DNA of 64,000 bases from Nocardia sp. alder85J (GCF_020176955.2 NZ_JAIUCZ020000006.1:248001-312000); one strand, 5' to 3'. Shown: positions 53,345 to 63,017, counted from the stretch's first letter. Notes: generated by a model not told the origin, from the sequence alone. Made by a program: numbers and translations.

Positions 53345-53414
53345 CATCGGTATTGAGGGCGCGGACATCCGCCCACCACGGATATGTTCCCCAGGACCAG
53401 GATCGAGCCTGAAT

Positions 53415-54878
53415 ATGACTGTCATGATTGGCGCGGCCGCGAGTTGTATCGACGGCCGCTGGATCGTCGGTGACGGCGAGCCGATCGCTTCGATCAACCC
53501 CGGTACCGGCCGACAGCTGGCTCTCACGCCGTCGACGAGCCCGGCGCAGGTGGCCGCGGCGGTGTCCGCCGCGCGGCGTGCCTTCGACGGCGGCGAGTGG
53601 AGCCGGCTGAGCCCCGCCGACCGCGGTGCGCTGCTGCACCGGTTCGCGGATCTGCTCGTGGCACAGCGCGACGATATCGTCGCGCTGGCTGCCACCGAGA
53701 TCGGCACTCCGGTGAGCAGCGCGGCCGACTTGCATGTGGATCTGCCGGCCAAATTCATCCGGTGGTTCGCCGACGCCGCGGTCCGCGGGCCCCGCGACGG
53801 ATACGAACAGCCATTGCCCCTGGACCACGATCCGATAACCTCCAGCAGCATGCTGCTGCGGGAACCGGTGGGCGTGGTGGCCGCCATCGTCGCCTACAAC
53901 GTGCCGGTCATGATGTGCGCGTACAAGCTCGGCGCGGCGCTGGCGGCCGGCTGTTCGACGGTGCTGGTCACCTCGCCACGAGCGATCCTGCTGACCTCGG
54001 CGATCGTGCGACTGTTCGAGGAGGCCGGATTCCCCTCCGGCGCAGTGAATCTGGTCTTCGGGCCGCCGGGAACCACGACATCGGTGGTCGAGGCTCCCGA
54101 GGTCGACATGGTGAGTTTCACCGGGTCCGCCGCGGTGGGCAGCAAGATCCTGGCGCTGGCGGCGCCGACGTTGAAGAAGGTCGTGCTGGAGCTGGGCGGC
54201 AAATCCCCCAATATCGTGCTGCCCGGCACCGACCTGGCCCGGGCGGTGCCCGCGTCGGTCCTTCGATTCACCCGCAACAGTGGCCAGGCATGTGGCGCCA
54301 CTACCCGAACCCTGGTGCCCCGAGCGGACTTCGACGAGTACGTCCAGCGGTCGGTGGCGGTCCTGCGCGGTCTCACCGTCGGCGACCCACTGGCGCCCGA
54401 TACGGTCCTGGGACCGTTGATCACCGGCGAGCATCGCGCGAAGGTCGAAGGTTTCCTGAGCCGCGCACGCGAATCCGGTGCGCGACTGCCGGTCGGCGGC
54501 GGTCGCCCGGCGGGGCTGGACGAGGGCTTCTTTCTGGAGGCGACGCTGGTGACCCACGTACCGAACGAGTCCGAGATCGCCCAGGAGGAACTCTTCGCAC
54601 CGGTCGGTGTCGTGATGCCCTACGCCGACCTCGACGAGGCGGTCCGGATGGCCAACGACAGCAGATACGCGCTGAACGCGAACGTGTGGGGACCGACCGC
54701 CGAGGCCATCGCCTTCGGCCGCCGGCTGCGCTCGGGCACGGTCACCGTCAACGGCGGCGGCAGCATGCGCGCCGACGCACCGTGGGGCGGACCGGGTCAC
54801 AGCGGAATCGGCCGCGAAGGCGGTGAGGAGGGACTGCGGGAGTTCTTCGAGATCAAGCACATGCAGTGGCCGTTGTAG
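53415..54878 (+). CDS. Aldehyde dehydrogenase
   Basis: A 487-residue NAD(P)-dependent aldehyde dehydrogenase. Glu259 in LELGGKSPNIVL and Cys293 in NSGQACGATTR are the catalytic pair; FTGSAAVGSKI is the NAD-binding motif. PVGVVAAIVAYNVPVMMCAYKLGAALAAGC matches the family. It oxidises an aldehyde to an acid or CoA-linked product; substrate unknown. ATG 53415 is taken (ATG 53424 possible). An AT-rich palindrome 70 bases upstream may control it. Confidence 0.9.
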   Translation: MTVMIGAAASCIDGRWIVGDGEPIASINPGTGRQLALTPSTSPAQVAAAVSAARRAFDGGEWSRLSPADRGALLHRFADLLVAQRDDIVALAATEIGTPVSSAADLHVDLPAKFIRWFADAAVRGPRDGYEQPLPLDHDPITSSSMLLREPVGVVAAIVAYNVPVMMCAYKLGAALAAGCSTVLVTSPRAILLTSAIVRLFEEAGFPSGAVNLVFGPPGTTTSVVEAPEVDMVSFTGSAAVGSKILALAAPTLKKVVLELGGKSPNIVLPGTDLARAVPASVLRFTRNSGQACGATTRTLVPRADFDEYVQRSVAVLRGLTVGDPLAPDTVLGPLITGEHRAKVEGFLSRARESGARLPVGGGRPAGLDEGFFLEATLVTHVPNESEIAQEELFAPVGVVMPYADLDEAVRMANDSRYALNANVWGPTAEAIAFGRRLRSGTVTVNGGGSMRADAPWGGPGHSGIGREGGEEGLREFFEIKHMQWPL

Positions 54879-54916
54879 CGACGGCCGACCGCATGCCCGA
54901 GGTCGAACCGGCGTGC

Positions 54917-55465
54917 TCACGGCGCCATCGCGACAACCGGGCCGTCCGACATGACCACACCGGTATCGACCGGCGGCTCCCCCGATGGCACCGGACTCCC
55001 GTCTGATCCGATCAGGTACGAATGCACCATAGTGGTCACGTGCGCGGTCGGCACATCCACCAGATACAGGTGCCGCCCGTCGGGATGCAGAGCGATCCGG
55101 CCGGGCAGCGTCGCCGCCGGAGCGAGGTACGGCGATCCGGGCAGCGGCGCGAGGGCACCGTCGGAGTGCACCTCGAATCCGGCGGCGGATTGCCCGATCG
55201 CATCGGGTACGTAGAGGTGCCGGCCGTCCGCGGTGACGACGGCTCCGTGTGGCACGCCACCGGTCGGATAGGGCGATCCCGGCGTGGGGTCAACCCGCCG
55301 TCGGCACCGATCGCGAATCCGGACAGGTCGGTGCCGAATTCGTTGCTCTCGTACCGTAATCGGCCGTCGAGCGGGTACCCGGGTGCTACCGGACCCGGTT
55401 CGACCTGCGTCGTCCCGATCGGCGTGAGCCTGCCGTCGGGCCCGATCGCGAAGTCGGACAACGTA
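54917..55465 (-). pseudogene. Beta-propeller protein relic
   Basis: The C-terminal part PHGAVVTADGRHLYVPDAIGQSAAGFEVHSDG…GRIALHPDGRHLYLVDVPTAH is closely similar to the intact propeller at 59677-60801. The preceding blades (SDFAIGPDGRLTPIG, LSGFAIGADGGLTP) are in a different frame, with the shift near 55280-55290. The N-terminal half and signal peptide are missing. Confidence 0.75.
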
Positions 55466-55705
55466 TTACCGAAATACGATGGCCGGAGCCGTGGCCGCGA
55501 GGGCGGAAATCGTTGCGGTGCCGACTGTTCCGTCACGGTCGTAGAGCAGGGCGGTACAGGTGGCCGGGCCGGCGCCGGCGACGCGGCTGTCGGCGACGAT
55601 GCCGAGCTCGAGACCGACGGGTGCGCGGACCAGCGCCAGGGTGATGTCGGCATTGACGAATTCCAGGCCGCGGGTGCCGAGGTTGGCGGCCAGGCGATCA
55701 ATCAC
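55466..55705 (-). pseudogene. Acyl-CoA thioesterase C-terminal fragment
   Basis: MIDRLAANLGTRGLEFVNADITLALVRAPVGLELGIVADSRVAGAGPATCTALLYDRDGTVGTATISAL corresponds to the second hotdog half of acyl-CoA thioesterases (…NADITL-HLHRPP…D…R…G…ALLYDRDG-IG-S.QSL). The first half is absent, so it is a truncated relic wedged between the lyase gene and the propeller relic. Confidence 0.6.
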
Positions 55706-55797
55706 ACCCGGCGCATCCGCTGCAACCAGCCGCCGCGGGCCACCTGCTCATCCGCTCCCCGCACCGATCGGCGGCCGAGACATCGCCCCCGGTGCGC

Positions 55798-56691
55798 TCA
55801 GACAGCCGCGGTGATGGCTTCCGAGAGGGCGATGACGGCTTCGGCGGTCTTCACGTGGGCGATGTCGATGTGCTGACCTTCGAAGTCGACGGCGGCGCTG
55901 CCGGACGCCTCGGCGGCGCGGAAGGCGGCGATCATGCGGCGGGCCTCGTCGACCTGGTCCGGCGACGGGGCGAACACCTCGTTGGCGATGGCGACGTGCG
56001 AGGGGTGGATGGCGACCAGACCGCGGTAGCCGAGGCGGCGGTTGTCCTCGCAGAAGGTCCGGCAGCCGTCGAGGTCGCGGATATCCTGCCAGACACCGGC
56101 CACCGGGTGCTGGATACCGTTCGAGCGGGCCGCGAGGATCAGGCGGCTGCGCAGGTACAGCGACTCCAAACCCGCTGGGGTGAACTCGAATCCGAGCGAC
56201 CGGCCGACATCGGCACTGGGTCCGGTGGCGCCCAGCAGCGACGCCACGCGCGGACTGGCCGCGGCGATCTCCTCGCAGTGCGCCATCGAGGTCGCCGTCT
56301 CGTAGGAGACGATCAGCTCGATCGCACCGGGGGGCAGCCCGTCCCGCTCCTCGAGGTGGGTCAGCACGCCGTCCAGGCGCACGATGTCGGCGGCCGTGCA
56401 GATCTTCGCCAGGAACAGCCCGCGCAGGCCGGGCCGCACGACCGCCTCCAGATCACCGGCGAGCAGCCCGGTGTCGGCCGGGTTGGCCCGTACCCACAGC
56501 TCCGGGCGCACCCCGACGTTGCGCAGCCGGTCGATGGTCGCGGCGGTGGTGAATCGCGCTTGCACCTTGTCCGCCTCCGGCACGGAGTCCTCCAGGTCCA
56601 GGATCAGGGCGTCGGCTCCCGACGCGACACCCTTGTCCGCCCAGGCGGCCTTGTGTCCGGGTACGAACAGCATCGACCGATACGGTTTCAT
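55798..56691 (-). CDS. HpcH/HpaI aldolase family CoA-ester lyase (CitE-like)
   Basis: A 297-residue lyase: RSMLFVPGHKAAWADKGVASGADALILDLEDSVPEADKVQAR (metal-ligand DLEDSV), ELWVRANPADTGLLAGDLEAVV, IELIVSYETATSMAHCEEIAAA, GLVAIHPSHVAIANEVF. It belongs to the CitE/malyl-/citramalyl-CoA lyase group, TIM-barrel enzymes cutting a C-C bond in a hydroxyacyl-CoA. GAGGAGG precedes the ATG; an AT-rich box lies 50 bases upstream. Together with the CoA-transferase and hydratase it could form a C5-dicarboxylate-type route; this is inference. Confidence 0.9.
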   Translation of the reverse strand: MKPYRSMLFVPGHKAAWADKGVASGADALILDLEDSVPEADKVQARFTTAATIDRLRNVGVRPELWVRANPADTGLLAGDLEAVVRPGLRGLFLAKICTAADIVRLDGVLTHLEERDGLPPGAIELIVSYETATSMAHCEEIAAASPRVASLLGATGPSADVGRSLGFEFTPAGLESLYLRSRLILAARSNGIQHPVAGVWQDIRDLDGCRTFCEDNRRLGYRGLVAIHPSHVAIANEVFAPSPDQVDEARRMIAAFRAAEASGSAAVDFEGQHIDIAHVKTAEAVIALSEAITAAV

Positions 56692-56732
56692 CGAGCCTCC
56701 TCGGCTGTCGGGCGGCCCGTTCCAGGCACGCC

Positions 56733-56756
56733 ATATTTTATAGATAATATATAAAT
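56733..56756. promoter_or_regulatory. AT-rich box upstream of the lyase gene
   Basis: ATATTTTATAGATAATATATAAAT, an imperfect palindrome containing ATAGATA and ATAATATAT as in the boxes at 53331 and 58535. A probable operator or promoter of the lyase gene at 56691. Confidence 0.5.
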
Positions 56757-56826
56757 TGCTGGCCAGGGCCAGCGGACGGCCCCGTGCCCGGCGGCCGGGC
56801 GCGGACCGCCCGGCCGCCACGAGGGC

Positions 56827-58293
56827 TCAGGATCGGGCGTCCGCCAGTGCCGGGGACAAGCCGTAGGACTTGGGCTCGGTGTAGGCGTCGAAGCCCTCGA
56901 GGCCCGCCTCCCGGCCGATGCCGCTGTTCTTGAATCCGCCTATCGGGGAATGGAATCCGACGACGAAGCCGTTCAACTCGACCGTTCCGGTGCGGATGCG
57001 GCGGGCCACGGCGAGCGCGTGCTCGTCGTCGGCGGCGAAGACCGAACCGTTGAGGCCGAAGCTGGAATCGTTCGCGATGGCGACGGCCTCGTCCTCGTCG
57101 GCGAAGCTCAGCACCGACAGCACCGGGCCGAAGATCTCCTCCTGGGCGATCCGCATGGCCGGTTCCACGCCGGTGAAGATCGTCGGCTCGACGAACCAGC
57201 CGTGCCCGAGGCCGGCCGGGCGGCCACCACCCACGGCGATCCGGGCGCCCTCGTTCCGGCCGATCGCGATGTAATCCTCCACCAGCGCTCGCTGCCGGGC
57301 CGCGACCAGCGGCCCGATCTCGGTGGCCGGGTCGGCCGGATCACCGATCGGCATGGATTCGACCATGTCGACCAGGCGCTCGGTCAACTCGGCCGCGCGG
57401 GAGCGGGCCACCACGATCCGGGTCTTGTTGCTGCACGCCTGGCCGTTGTTGCGCATGGACAGCTTGCGGATCTGCCCGACCACCAGATCCAGGTCGGCAT
57501 CGTCGAGCACGACCGCCGCGGATTTGCCGCCGAGTTCCAGGGTGACCCGCTTCAGCTCCCGTCCGCACAGCTCGGCGACTCGGCGGCCCGCGCCGGTGGA
57601 CCCGGTGAAGGAGATCTTGTCGATGCCGGGGTGGGTCACCAGATATTCGCTGACCTCCCGGCCGGCCGGCAGGACGCTCACCACCCCCTCGGGCAGACCG
57701 GCCGCGGCGACCAGTTCCGCGAACAGATAGGCGTTCAGCGGCGCCTCCGGCGCGGGCTTGAGAATCACCGTGCAGCCGGCCAGCAGCGCCGGAGCCAGTT
57801 TGAGCATGGTGATCTGCAACGGCACGTTCCACGGGATGACCGCCGCGACCACACCGACCGGCTCCTTGGTCACCAGGCCGGTGCCCAGGCTCGAGCGGCG
57901 CACCGCGCTCCACTCGTAACACGGCGCCAGCTCCAGGAACGCGTCCAGCAACAGCTTCGCGCCCAGCGACTGGGTGCCGCGCGAAAGCGTGATCGGGCTG
58001 CCCATCTCCGCGGTGATGACCTGGGCGATCTCCTCCTGCCGCTCCCCCAGCGCGGCACTGATCCGGGCCACTGCGGCACTGCGTTCGGCGACGGTCAGCT
58101 GCGGCCACGGCCCGCGGTCGAACGCCTGCCGGGCGGCCGCCACCGCGCGGTCGACATCGGCCGCCGCCGCGGCGGCGACGGTGGCCACGAGCTGTTCGGT
58201 GTAGGGCGAGACGACGTCGATGGTGTCCGGCGTCGCCGGGTCGAGCCACTGCCCGCCGATGAACAGTTTCGCGAAGTTACCCTGCCAGACCAT
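56827..58293 (-). CDS. Aldehyde dehydrogenase
   Basis: A 488-residue enzyme: MVWQGNFAKLFIGGQWLDPA, Glu253 in LELGGKSAAVVL, Cys287 in NNGQACSNKTR, NAD motif FTGSTGAGRRVAEL, and EMGSPITLSRGTQSLGAK. Its N-terminus matches the relic at 48640-49064, so the two come from one duplication. GAGGAG lies eight bases before ATG 58293. Upstream, 240 bases away and divergent, is the frameshifted LuxR gene. Confidence 0.9.
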   Translation of the reverse strand: MVWQGNFAKLFIGGQWLDPATPDTIDVVSPYTEQLVATVAAAAAADVDRAVAAARQAFDRGPWPQLTVAERSAAVARISAALGERQEEIAQVITAEMGSPITLSRGTQSLGAKLLLDAFLELAPCYEWSAVRRSSLGTGLVTKEPVGVVAAVIPWNVPLQITMLKLAPALLAGCTVILKPAPEAPLNAYLFAELVAAAGLPEGVVSVLPAGREVSEYLVTHPGIDKISFTGSTGAGRRVAELCGRELKRVTLELGGKSAAVVLDDADLDLVVGQIRKLSMRNNGQACSNKTRIVVARSRAAELTERLVDMVESMPIGDPADPATEIGPLVAARQRALVEDYIAIGRNEGARIAVGGGRPAGLGHGWFVEPTIFTGVEPAMRIAQEEIFGPVLSVLSFADEDEAVAIANDSSFGLNGSVFAADDEHALAVARRIRTGTVELNGFVVGFHSPIGGFKNSGIGREAGLEGFDAYTEPKSYGLSPALADARS

Positions 58294-58534
58294 GGTTTTT
58301 CTCCTCGTGCACGCCGTTGTCCCCGGCAGCGGTTCGGCCCGCGACGATCGTCGTAGCGCGGCCGGGCGTACCCACCGGCCGTCGGCGGCGCCGGGAGGCA
58401 CGCCACCGGGTGCGTCCACTGTGGCCTCCGGCACAGTCCGGCGGTATCCGGCGCCGGTCGTATTCGGATAGGACCTTCGGCGGATCGGCACACCGGCCGA
58501 TGTCTGATTTCCGCGTACCAGGGGTGAAAATCTC

Positions 58535-58553
58535 GCATAATATATCTAGATAT
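58535..58553. promoter_or_regulatory. AT-rich box upstream of the LuxR gene
   Basis: GCATAATATATCTAGATAT; inner ATATCTAGATAT (58542-58553) is a perfect palindrome. Shares CATAATATAT with 53331-53344. Lies 18 bases before the LuxR start and 242 before the aldehyde dehydrogenase start. Confidence 0.55.
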
Positions 58554-58571
58554 TCCGAGGTGGGAGCTGTA

Positions 58572-59659
58572 GTGGACGATCAGATCGAACTCCGGGGGCG
58601 CGAGCTGACGCTCGGCGCCGGTCTGGCCGACGCCATCCACGATCTCACGGCCGCGGCGAGCGCCCTGCTCGACGACGAGTTCCCGGTGGCCGATCCGGCC
58701 CGCGCCACCTCGGCGGAGGCGCTGCTACGGCAGCTGTGGGACCGGACCGTCGCGGCATTGACCGGCGCGGCGCCGGAGCGCCTCGCGGCACTGATCGGAC
58801 TGCTCGACCGGATCCGGTCCGCCGAGCGGGAGATCGCCGATCTGCGTGCCCGCACCGCGCGGACCTGCTCCGCGCGGTGCGGCAGGCCCTGGGCCGCCTG
58901 CACAACGCCGCCTCGGTCGACGAACTGCTGACCCGCGCCCCGGAAGAACTGGCGACCCTCGGGTTCGAGCGCACGTTGGTGTCGACCGTCGACGACTGCG
59001 TGTGGAACCTGCACACCATGTACGTGGCCGGCAATCCACGGCTGGCCGCCGAGATGATGGCGGCCCGCCGCGGCGAACCGCGCCGCCTGGACAGCACCCT
59101 GATCGAGTCCGATGTCGTGGCCCGCGCCCGGCCCGGCCTGGTGTCGGACGTGCAGTGCAATCCGCGGGTGGATCGGCGGCTGGTCCGCATCTCCCGGGCG
59201 TCGTCCTATGTGATCGCGCCACTGGTGTTGCGCGACACCGTGATCGGCCTGGTGCACGGCGACTGCTATCCGTATCGGGAGGTCGACGCCACCGATCGCG
59301 CGGTGCTGGATCTGTTCGCCGAGGGACTGGGTCATGCGACGGCCCGGCTGCGGGTACTCGACGGTCTCGCCGAGCTGCGGCGCGGGATGGAGCGGCTCGG
59401 CGGCGAGTCGACCATCGTTGCCCCGCAGCCGGTTCCATCGGTCCCCGCGGCGCATCCGCTGCTGTCGGCCCGGGAGGCCGAGGTGGCCGAACTGCTGGCC
59501 GCCGGGCAGCCGAACCGCCGCATCGCCCGCGAGCTGTCGATCTCGGAGGGCACCGTGAAGACCCACGTGACCCATATCCTGCGCAAGCTCGGCGCGGCCA
59601 ATCGCGCTGAGGCCGTGGCGTATTGGCTGCGGGAGCCGAACGGCTCCCGAACCCGCTGA
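58572..59659 (+). pseudogene. LuxR-type regulator with GAF-like domain, frameshifted
   Basis: GTG 58572 has GGGAG upstream. The N-terminal ~95 codons (LTLGAGLADAIHDLTAAASALLDDEF…RIRSAEREIADLRARTA) and the remaining ~260 (ADLLRAVRQALGRLHNAASVDELLTRAPEELATLGFERTLVSTVDD) are in different frames; they join around 58850-58865 in GC-repeat sequence. The second part holds a GAF-like domain (ARPGLVSDVQCNPRVDRRLV…YVIAPLVLRDTVIGLVHGD) and a C-terminal LuxR HTH (LSAREAEVAELLAAGQPNRRIARELSISEGTVKTHVTHILRKLGAANRAEAV). Either a real frameshift mutation or a sequence error. Confidence 0.75.
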
Positions 59660-59676
59660 ACGCCACGGCCGGCAAC

Positions 59677-60801
59677 TCAGCGGGGTTCGGTCAGCACCCC
59701 GGAGGGACCGTCGGAGAAGACGACCCCGATATCGATCGGCCCACCGGTCGGGGCCATGCTGCCGTCCGCGGCGAGCGCGTAGGTGTGTACCTGCGAGGTG
59801 CCGTGCACGGTGAGCGCGTCGATCACGAAGGCACAGTTCGCCTCCGGGTCGAGGATCACCCGGCCGACCAGGGCGCCGCCGGCGGCGGCATACGGGGAGC
59901 CGGGCAGCGGGGTCAGCGCGCCGTCGGCGGCGATGGCGAAACCGTCGATGACGCCACCACCGGCCGCCGGCAGGTACAGCCGCTTGCTGTCCGGCGTGAT
60001 CTGCGCACCGTGCGGTTCCAGCGCGGTGCGGTAGCGCGACCCGGGCGTGGGGGTGAGCGAGCCGTCCGGTCCGATGGCGAATCCCGAGAGATCGCCGGTG
60101 GTTTCGTTGCTGACGTACAGGAACCGGCCGTCGGGGGTGACGGCCGGCAGGGTCGGCATGCCGCCACCGGGCTGTGCGTCCCCGACCAGGGTGAGCGAGG
60201 AGTCGGCGCCGACGGCGTAGCTGAACACCTGACCCTGGACATAGCTCGCCAGGAACAGGAACCGGCCGTCCGGGGAGAACACCGGCATGGTCAGTGCGCT
60301 CAGGCCCGGGATCCGCAGCGGCGCGGCGCCGGTCGGCGCCAGGGATCCGTCGGAAGTGATGGTGTAGGAACGGATCTCGTTCGTGAGGCCGCCGACGGTC
60401 GCGAACAGCCGTGATCCGTCCGGGGTGACGACGATGCCGACCACCGGTTCCCCGAAGTCCAGCTGCACCCCGTTCGGGGTGAGCCCGCCACCGGCGCCGA
60501 GCCGGTACCCGCTCAGCGCACCCGAAACAGTCTGAGCCACATAGACATTGCGGCCGTCCGGGGTGACGGCCACCGACAGTGCCCCGGTGCCGCTCGGGAA
60601 CGGTGAACCCGCCACGGTCGACAGCCCGCAGTGGGAATCCACCCCCAGCACGGCCACGTTCGACGACCCGGTGCCGCCGACGACGAGGAAGCGCGACGGC
60701 GCCACCGCCTGCGACGGCGCGGCGCCGAGCCATCCGGCGGCGGCCAGGGTGGCCACACCGACTGCGGCACAACGCGATAGAGCAACCATATTCCCGAACA
60801 C
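59677..60801 (-). CDS. Secreted seven-bladed beta-propeller (lactonase-like) protein
   Basis: A 374-residue exported protein. GTG 60801 follows AGGAG by 7 bases; signal peptide MVALSRCAAVGVATLAAAGWLGAAPSQAVA is downstream of it. Repeated blades ALSVAVTPDGRNVYVAQ, VGIVVTPDGSRLFATV, MPVFSPDGRFLFLAS, LPAVTPDGRFLYVSN, GAQITPDSKRLYLPA and GRVILDPEANCAFVID carry the PDGRxLYV signature of 6-phosphogluconolactonase-like propellers. Lactonase activity is not certain. Ends 18 bases from the convergent LuxR gene. Confidence 0.85.
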   Translation of the reverse strand: MFGNMVALSRCAAVGVATLAAAGWLGAAPSQAVAPSRFLVVGGTGSSNVAVLGVDSHCGLSTVAGSPFPSGTGALSVAVTPDGRNVYVAQTVSGALSGYRLGAGGGLTPNGVQLDFGEPVVGIVVTPDGSRLFATVGGLTNEIRSYTITSDGSLAPTGAAPLRIPGLSALTMPVFSPDGRFLFLASYVQGQVFSYAVGADSSLTLVGDAQPGGGMPTLPAVTPDGRFLYVSNETTGDLSGFAIGPDGSLTPTPGSRYRTALEPHGAQITPDSKRLYLPAAGGGVIDGFAIAADGALTPLPGSPYAAAGGALVGRVILDPEANCAFVIDALTVHGTSQVHTYALAADGSMAPTGGPIDIGVVFSDGPSGVLTEPR

Positions 60802-61008
60802 GTACGATCTCCTAGCTGGTGTGAAGCCACGGCTGCACATCGCCCGGACAGTGCGGGCGCACGGTCGGGCAGCGGGCGGAACAGAGATCCGCGAATCGGA
60901 CGGGAGGTCCCGGGCATCCGATGCGAGCGTGGCCATTCGGCCCCGTAGGCCGGTGTGACGCCGGTCATTTCGGCGCCGGTACCGACGCTAGAGCGTGTCC
61001 GGGTGCGC

Positions 61009-61032
61009 GAGTGTCCAGTTTTCCGGACACTC
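61009..61032. promoter_or_regulatory. Operator copy 1 (GTGTCC/GGACAC)
   Basis: GAGTGTCC-N8-GGACACTC, perfect 8-bp arms. The 22-base core has the same form and spacing as 63460-63477. It lies between the propeller gene and the cupin relic, about 208 bases before the propeller start. Confidence 0.65.
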
Positions 61033-61039
61033 GCACCGG

Positions 61040-61412
61040 TCAGCACCGCGCCGGAAGCATCACGGCGACCATGGTGACCGGGTGCTCGGTGCGGTTGCTC
61101 CAGGTGTGGCGGTTGCCGCGGTCGACGATGGAATCGCCCGCGCGCAACAGCGTCTCCCCCGTCTCGAACACCGCGTAGATCTCCCCCTGCACGATCGTGA
61201 CCATGTCGACCGTATCCGTGCCGTACGGGCCCGTCACCTGCTCGTCACCGGCGTTCGACCGCCGCGCCGAGCGTGCCGTCGGCGCCGACCGGAACCGGCA
61301 ACGCGTCCAGCCGCCAGATGTCGTTGACGGTGAAGGCGGGCAACGTCACTCGCGCCGGAGTGGGGGCATCGGAGAGGATCGGCGAGCGGCCGCTCACGTC
61401 GGTGCCCGGCAC
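61040..61412 (-). pseudogene. Cupin protein relic
   Basis: The 5' part reads VPGTDVSGRSPILSDAPTPARVTLPAFTVNDIWRLDALPVPVGADGT before a stop; the 3' part, in another frame, reads VTGPYGTDTVDMVTIVQGEIYAVFETGETLLRAGDSIVDRGNRHTWSNRTEHPVTMVAVMLP, a single cupin barrel. The join between the halves has lost material. The 3' part alone (61040-61237) is open but begins without a proper start. Confidence 0.7.
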
Positions 61413-61448
61413 GATTCACCGGACACGTTGTGCTTCTTGCTGTTCCGA

Positions 61449-62888
61449 TCAGACCGCCGACCACGGGGCCACGGCGACCACGTCCCGCATGACGGTCGCG
61501 AAATCGGCGACGGATTCCAGCTCGAAGACCGCCGCGACGACATCGTCCATGCGCGCCTCGGAGAGGACGCCCGTGGCGTTGATCCGGAACTTCGCGATCA
61601 GTTCGTCGTCGGTCGCGCGGGTGGTGGGGTCGGGGGTGGGACTACCCTTCGGGAAGTGCCGCTCCGCCACGAAAGTCGTTCCGCGCGCGTCGACTTCGAC
61701 CCGGGCGGGGCGCGCGGACGGGTGCGCGGCCAGGGCTTGCAGATAGTCGGGATGGGCGGCGAAGGTGACCTTGTCCATGAGGTCCAGCACCGAGCGGCCG
61801 AACACCAGTTGCGGATCGTGCCACGCCTTGGAGGGAGTGACGCGGTGCGCGCCGACGGCCAGGCCGTGCGCGATGCTGAACTGCGCGTCGTGGGTGTGCT
61901 CGATGACATTGCTCAGCCACAGCGGATACATGACCGCCGCCTCACCCCAGCAGCGGATCGCGTCGATCTCGCCGGGACGCAGATCGTGCTGCTCGACGAT
62001 CTCGGTCAGGGCGTGCAGCGGCGCGTGCAGGATGCGGCAGTGTGGATACGGTTTGAAGCTCTGCTCGGCGGGAAACAGCCAGCTCTCCCCCAGGCCCTCC
62101 AGCAACTGCCCCGGTTCCCAGCGGCGGCTGCCGATGAAACGGCGGTAGCCGAATTCGGCGTCGTCCAGGACCGGCAGGTCGCCGCGATGGCCGAGCTTCC
62201 CCAGGTAAGCGGCGGTCAGCGCGGCCTGGGTGAGGGCCCCGGCCAGCGAATACTTGATGGTCGCCGACGGGGCGTGCTCGGTCCACGAGCGCTGCGAATT
62301 CACCGGGGAGGTGCTCGCGGCGATCGCCAGGGCGTGCGCCAGCACCTCCGGCGCGAAGCCGCCCAGCTTGCCGACGGCGGCCGTGGCGCCGAACACAGTG
62401 TTGCTGTAGCCGAGCACCGGCGGGAAGCTCAGCGTCCCCTCCGGTGAGCGGTCACGCAGATAGTCCATGGACTTGTAGAACCGGAACGACAGCTCGTGGG
62501 CGAGTGCGATGGCGGCCAGCACCTCGGGGCCCGAATTCGCGCCGGTCTCGGCGATCGCCAGGATCGGCGGCAGCACGAACGGGGTGACGTGCCCCGGCGG
62601 CAGGACCGCGTCGAAGTCGAGGGCGTTGATCAGCTCACCGTTGGCGAACGCGGCGCCGAAGACAGTGGCCCGCTCACCGGTGCCGATGATGGTGGCGTCG
62701 CCGGGGCCCATCATGCGCCCGAACTCGATGCCGATCCGGCCTTTGTGCTGATCGACCGCGCCGAGCGCGCAGCCGAGCGAATCCAGCAGAATACGTTTGC
62801 ATTCCACGACGACCTCGGCCGGCAGCCGGTCGTAGGTGACGGCGGCGGTGAAGCCGGCCAGCTGTTCGACGATGGTTTTCGCCACCAC
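61449..62888 (-). CDS. MmgE/PrpD family protein
   Basis: A 479-residue protein of the 2-methylcitrate dehydratase/aconitate decarboxylase superfamily: VECKRILLDSLGCALGAVDQ, GGFAPEVLAHALAIAASTSPVNSQRSW, AGALTQAALTAAYL, FKPYPHCRILHAPLHALTEIV, WGEAAVMYPLWLSN. The superfamily covers PrpD dehydratases and IRG1-type cis-aconitate decarboxylases; which reaction applies here is not visible. GTG 62888 follows GGAGAGGA. It is preceded by an NTF2-like gene in the same direction, likely one operon. Confidence 0.85.
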   Translation of the reverse strand: MVAKTIVEQLAGFTAAVTYDRLPAEVVVECKRILLDSLGCALGAVDQHKGRIGIEFGRMMGPGDATIIGTGERATVFGAAFANGELINALDFDAVLPPGHVTPFVLPPILAIAETGANSGPEVLAAIALAHELSFRFYKSMDYLRDRSPEGTLSFPPVLGYSNTVFGATAAVGKLGGFAPEVLAHALAIAASTSPVNSQRSWTEHAPSATIKYSLAGALTQAALTAAYLGKLGHRGDLPVLDDAEFGYRRFIGSRRWEPGQLLEGLGESWLFPAEQSFKPYPHCRILHAPLHALTEIVEQHDLRPGEIDAIRCWGEAAVMYPLWLSNVIEHTHDAQFSIAHGLAVGAHRVTPSKAWHDPQLVFGRSVLDLMDKVTFAAHPDYLQALAAHPSARPARVEVDARGTTFVAERHFPKGSPTPDPTTRATDDELIAKFRINATGVLSEARMDDVVAAVFELESVADFATVMRDVVAVAPWSAV

Positions 62889-63017
62889 GGAATTCCTCTC
62901 CTGAACGGGCCGGTCCGCCCGAATCGGGTCGGCGGCGGCCCTGTACCCACACTGTGGCGCGCCCGAGGCGCGCGCCACATCCGCCGCCGGTCGGATCCGG
63001 CTACGACCTTCGGCCGA

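Noticed and set aside
53340..54920. 526-codon minus-strand frame over the aldehyde dehydrogenase
   Set aside because: Shadow frame; the plus-strand product has all catalytic motifs.
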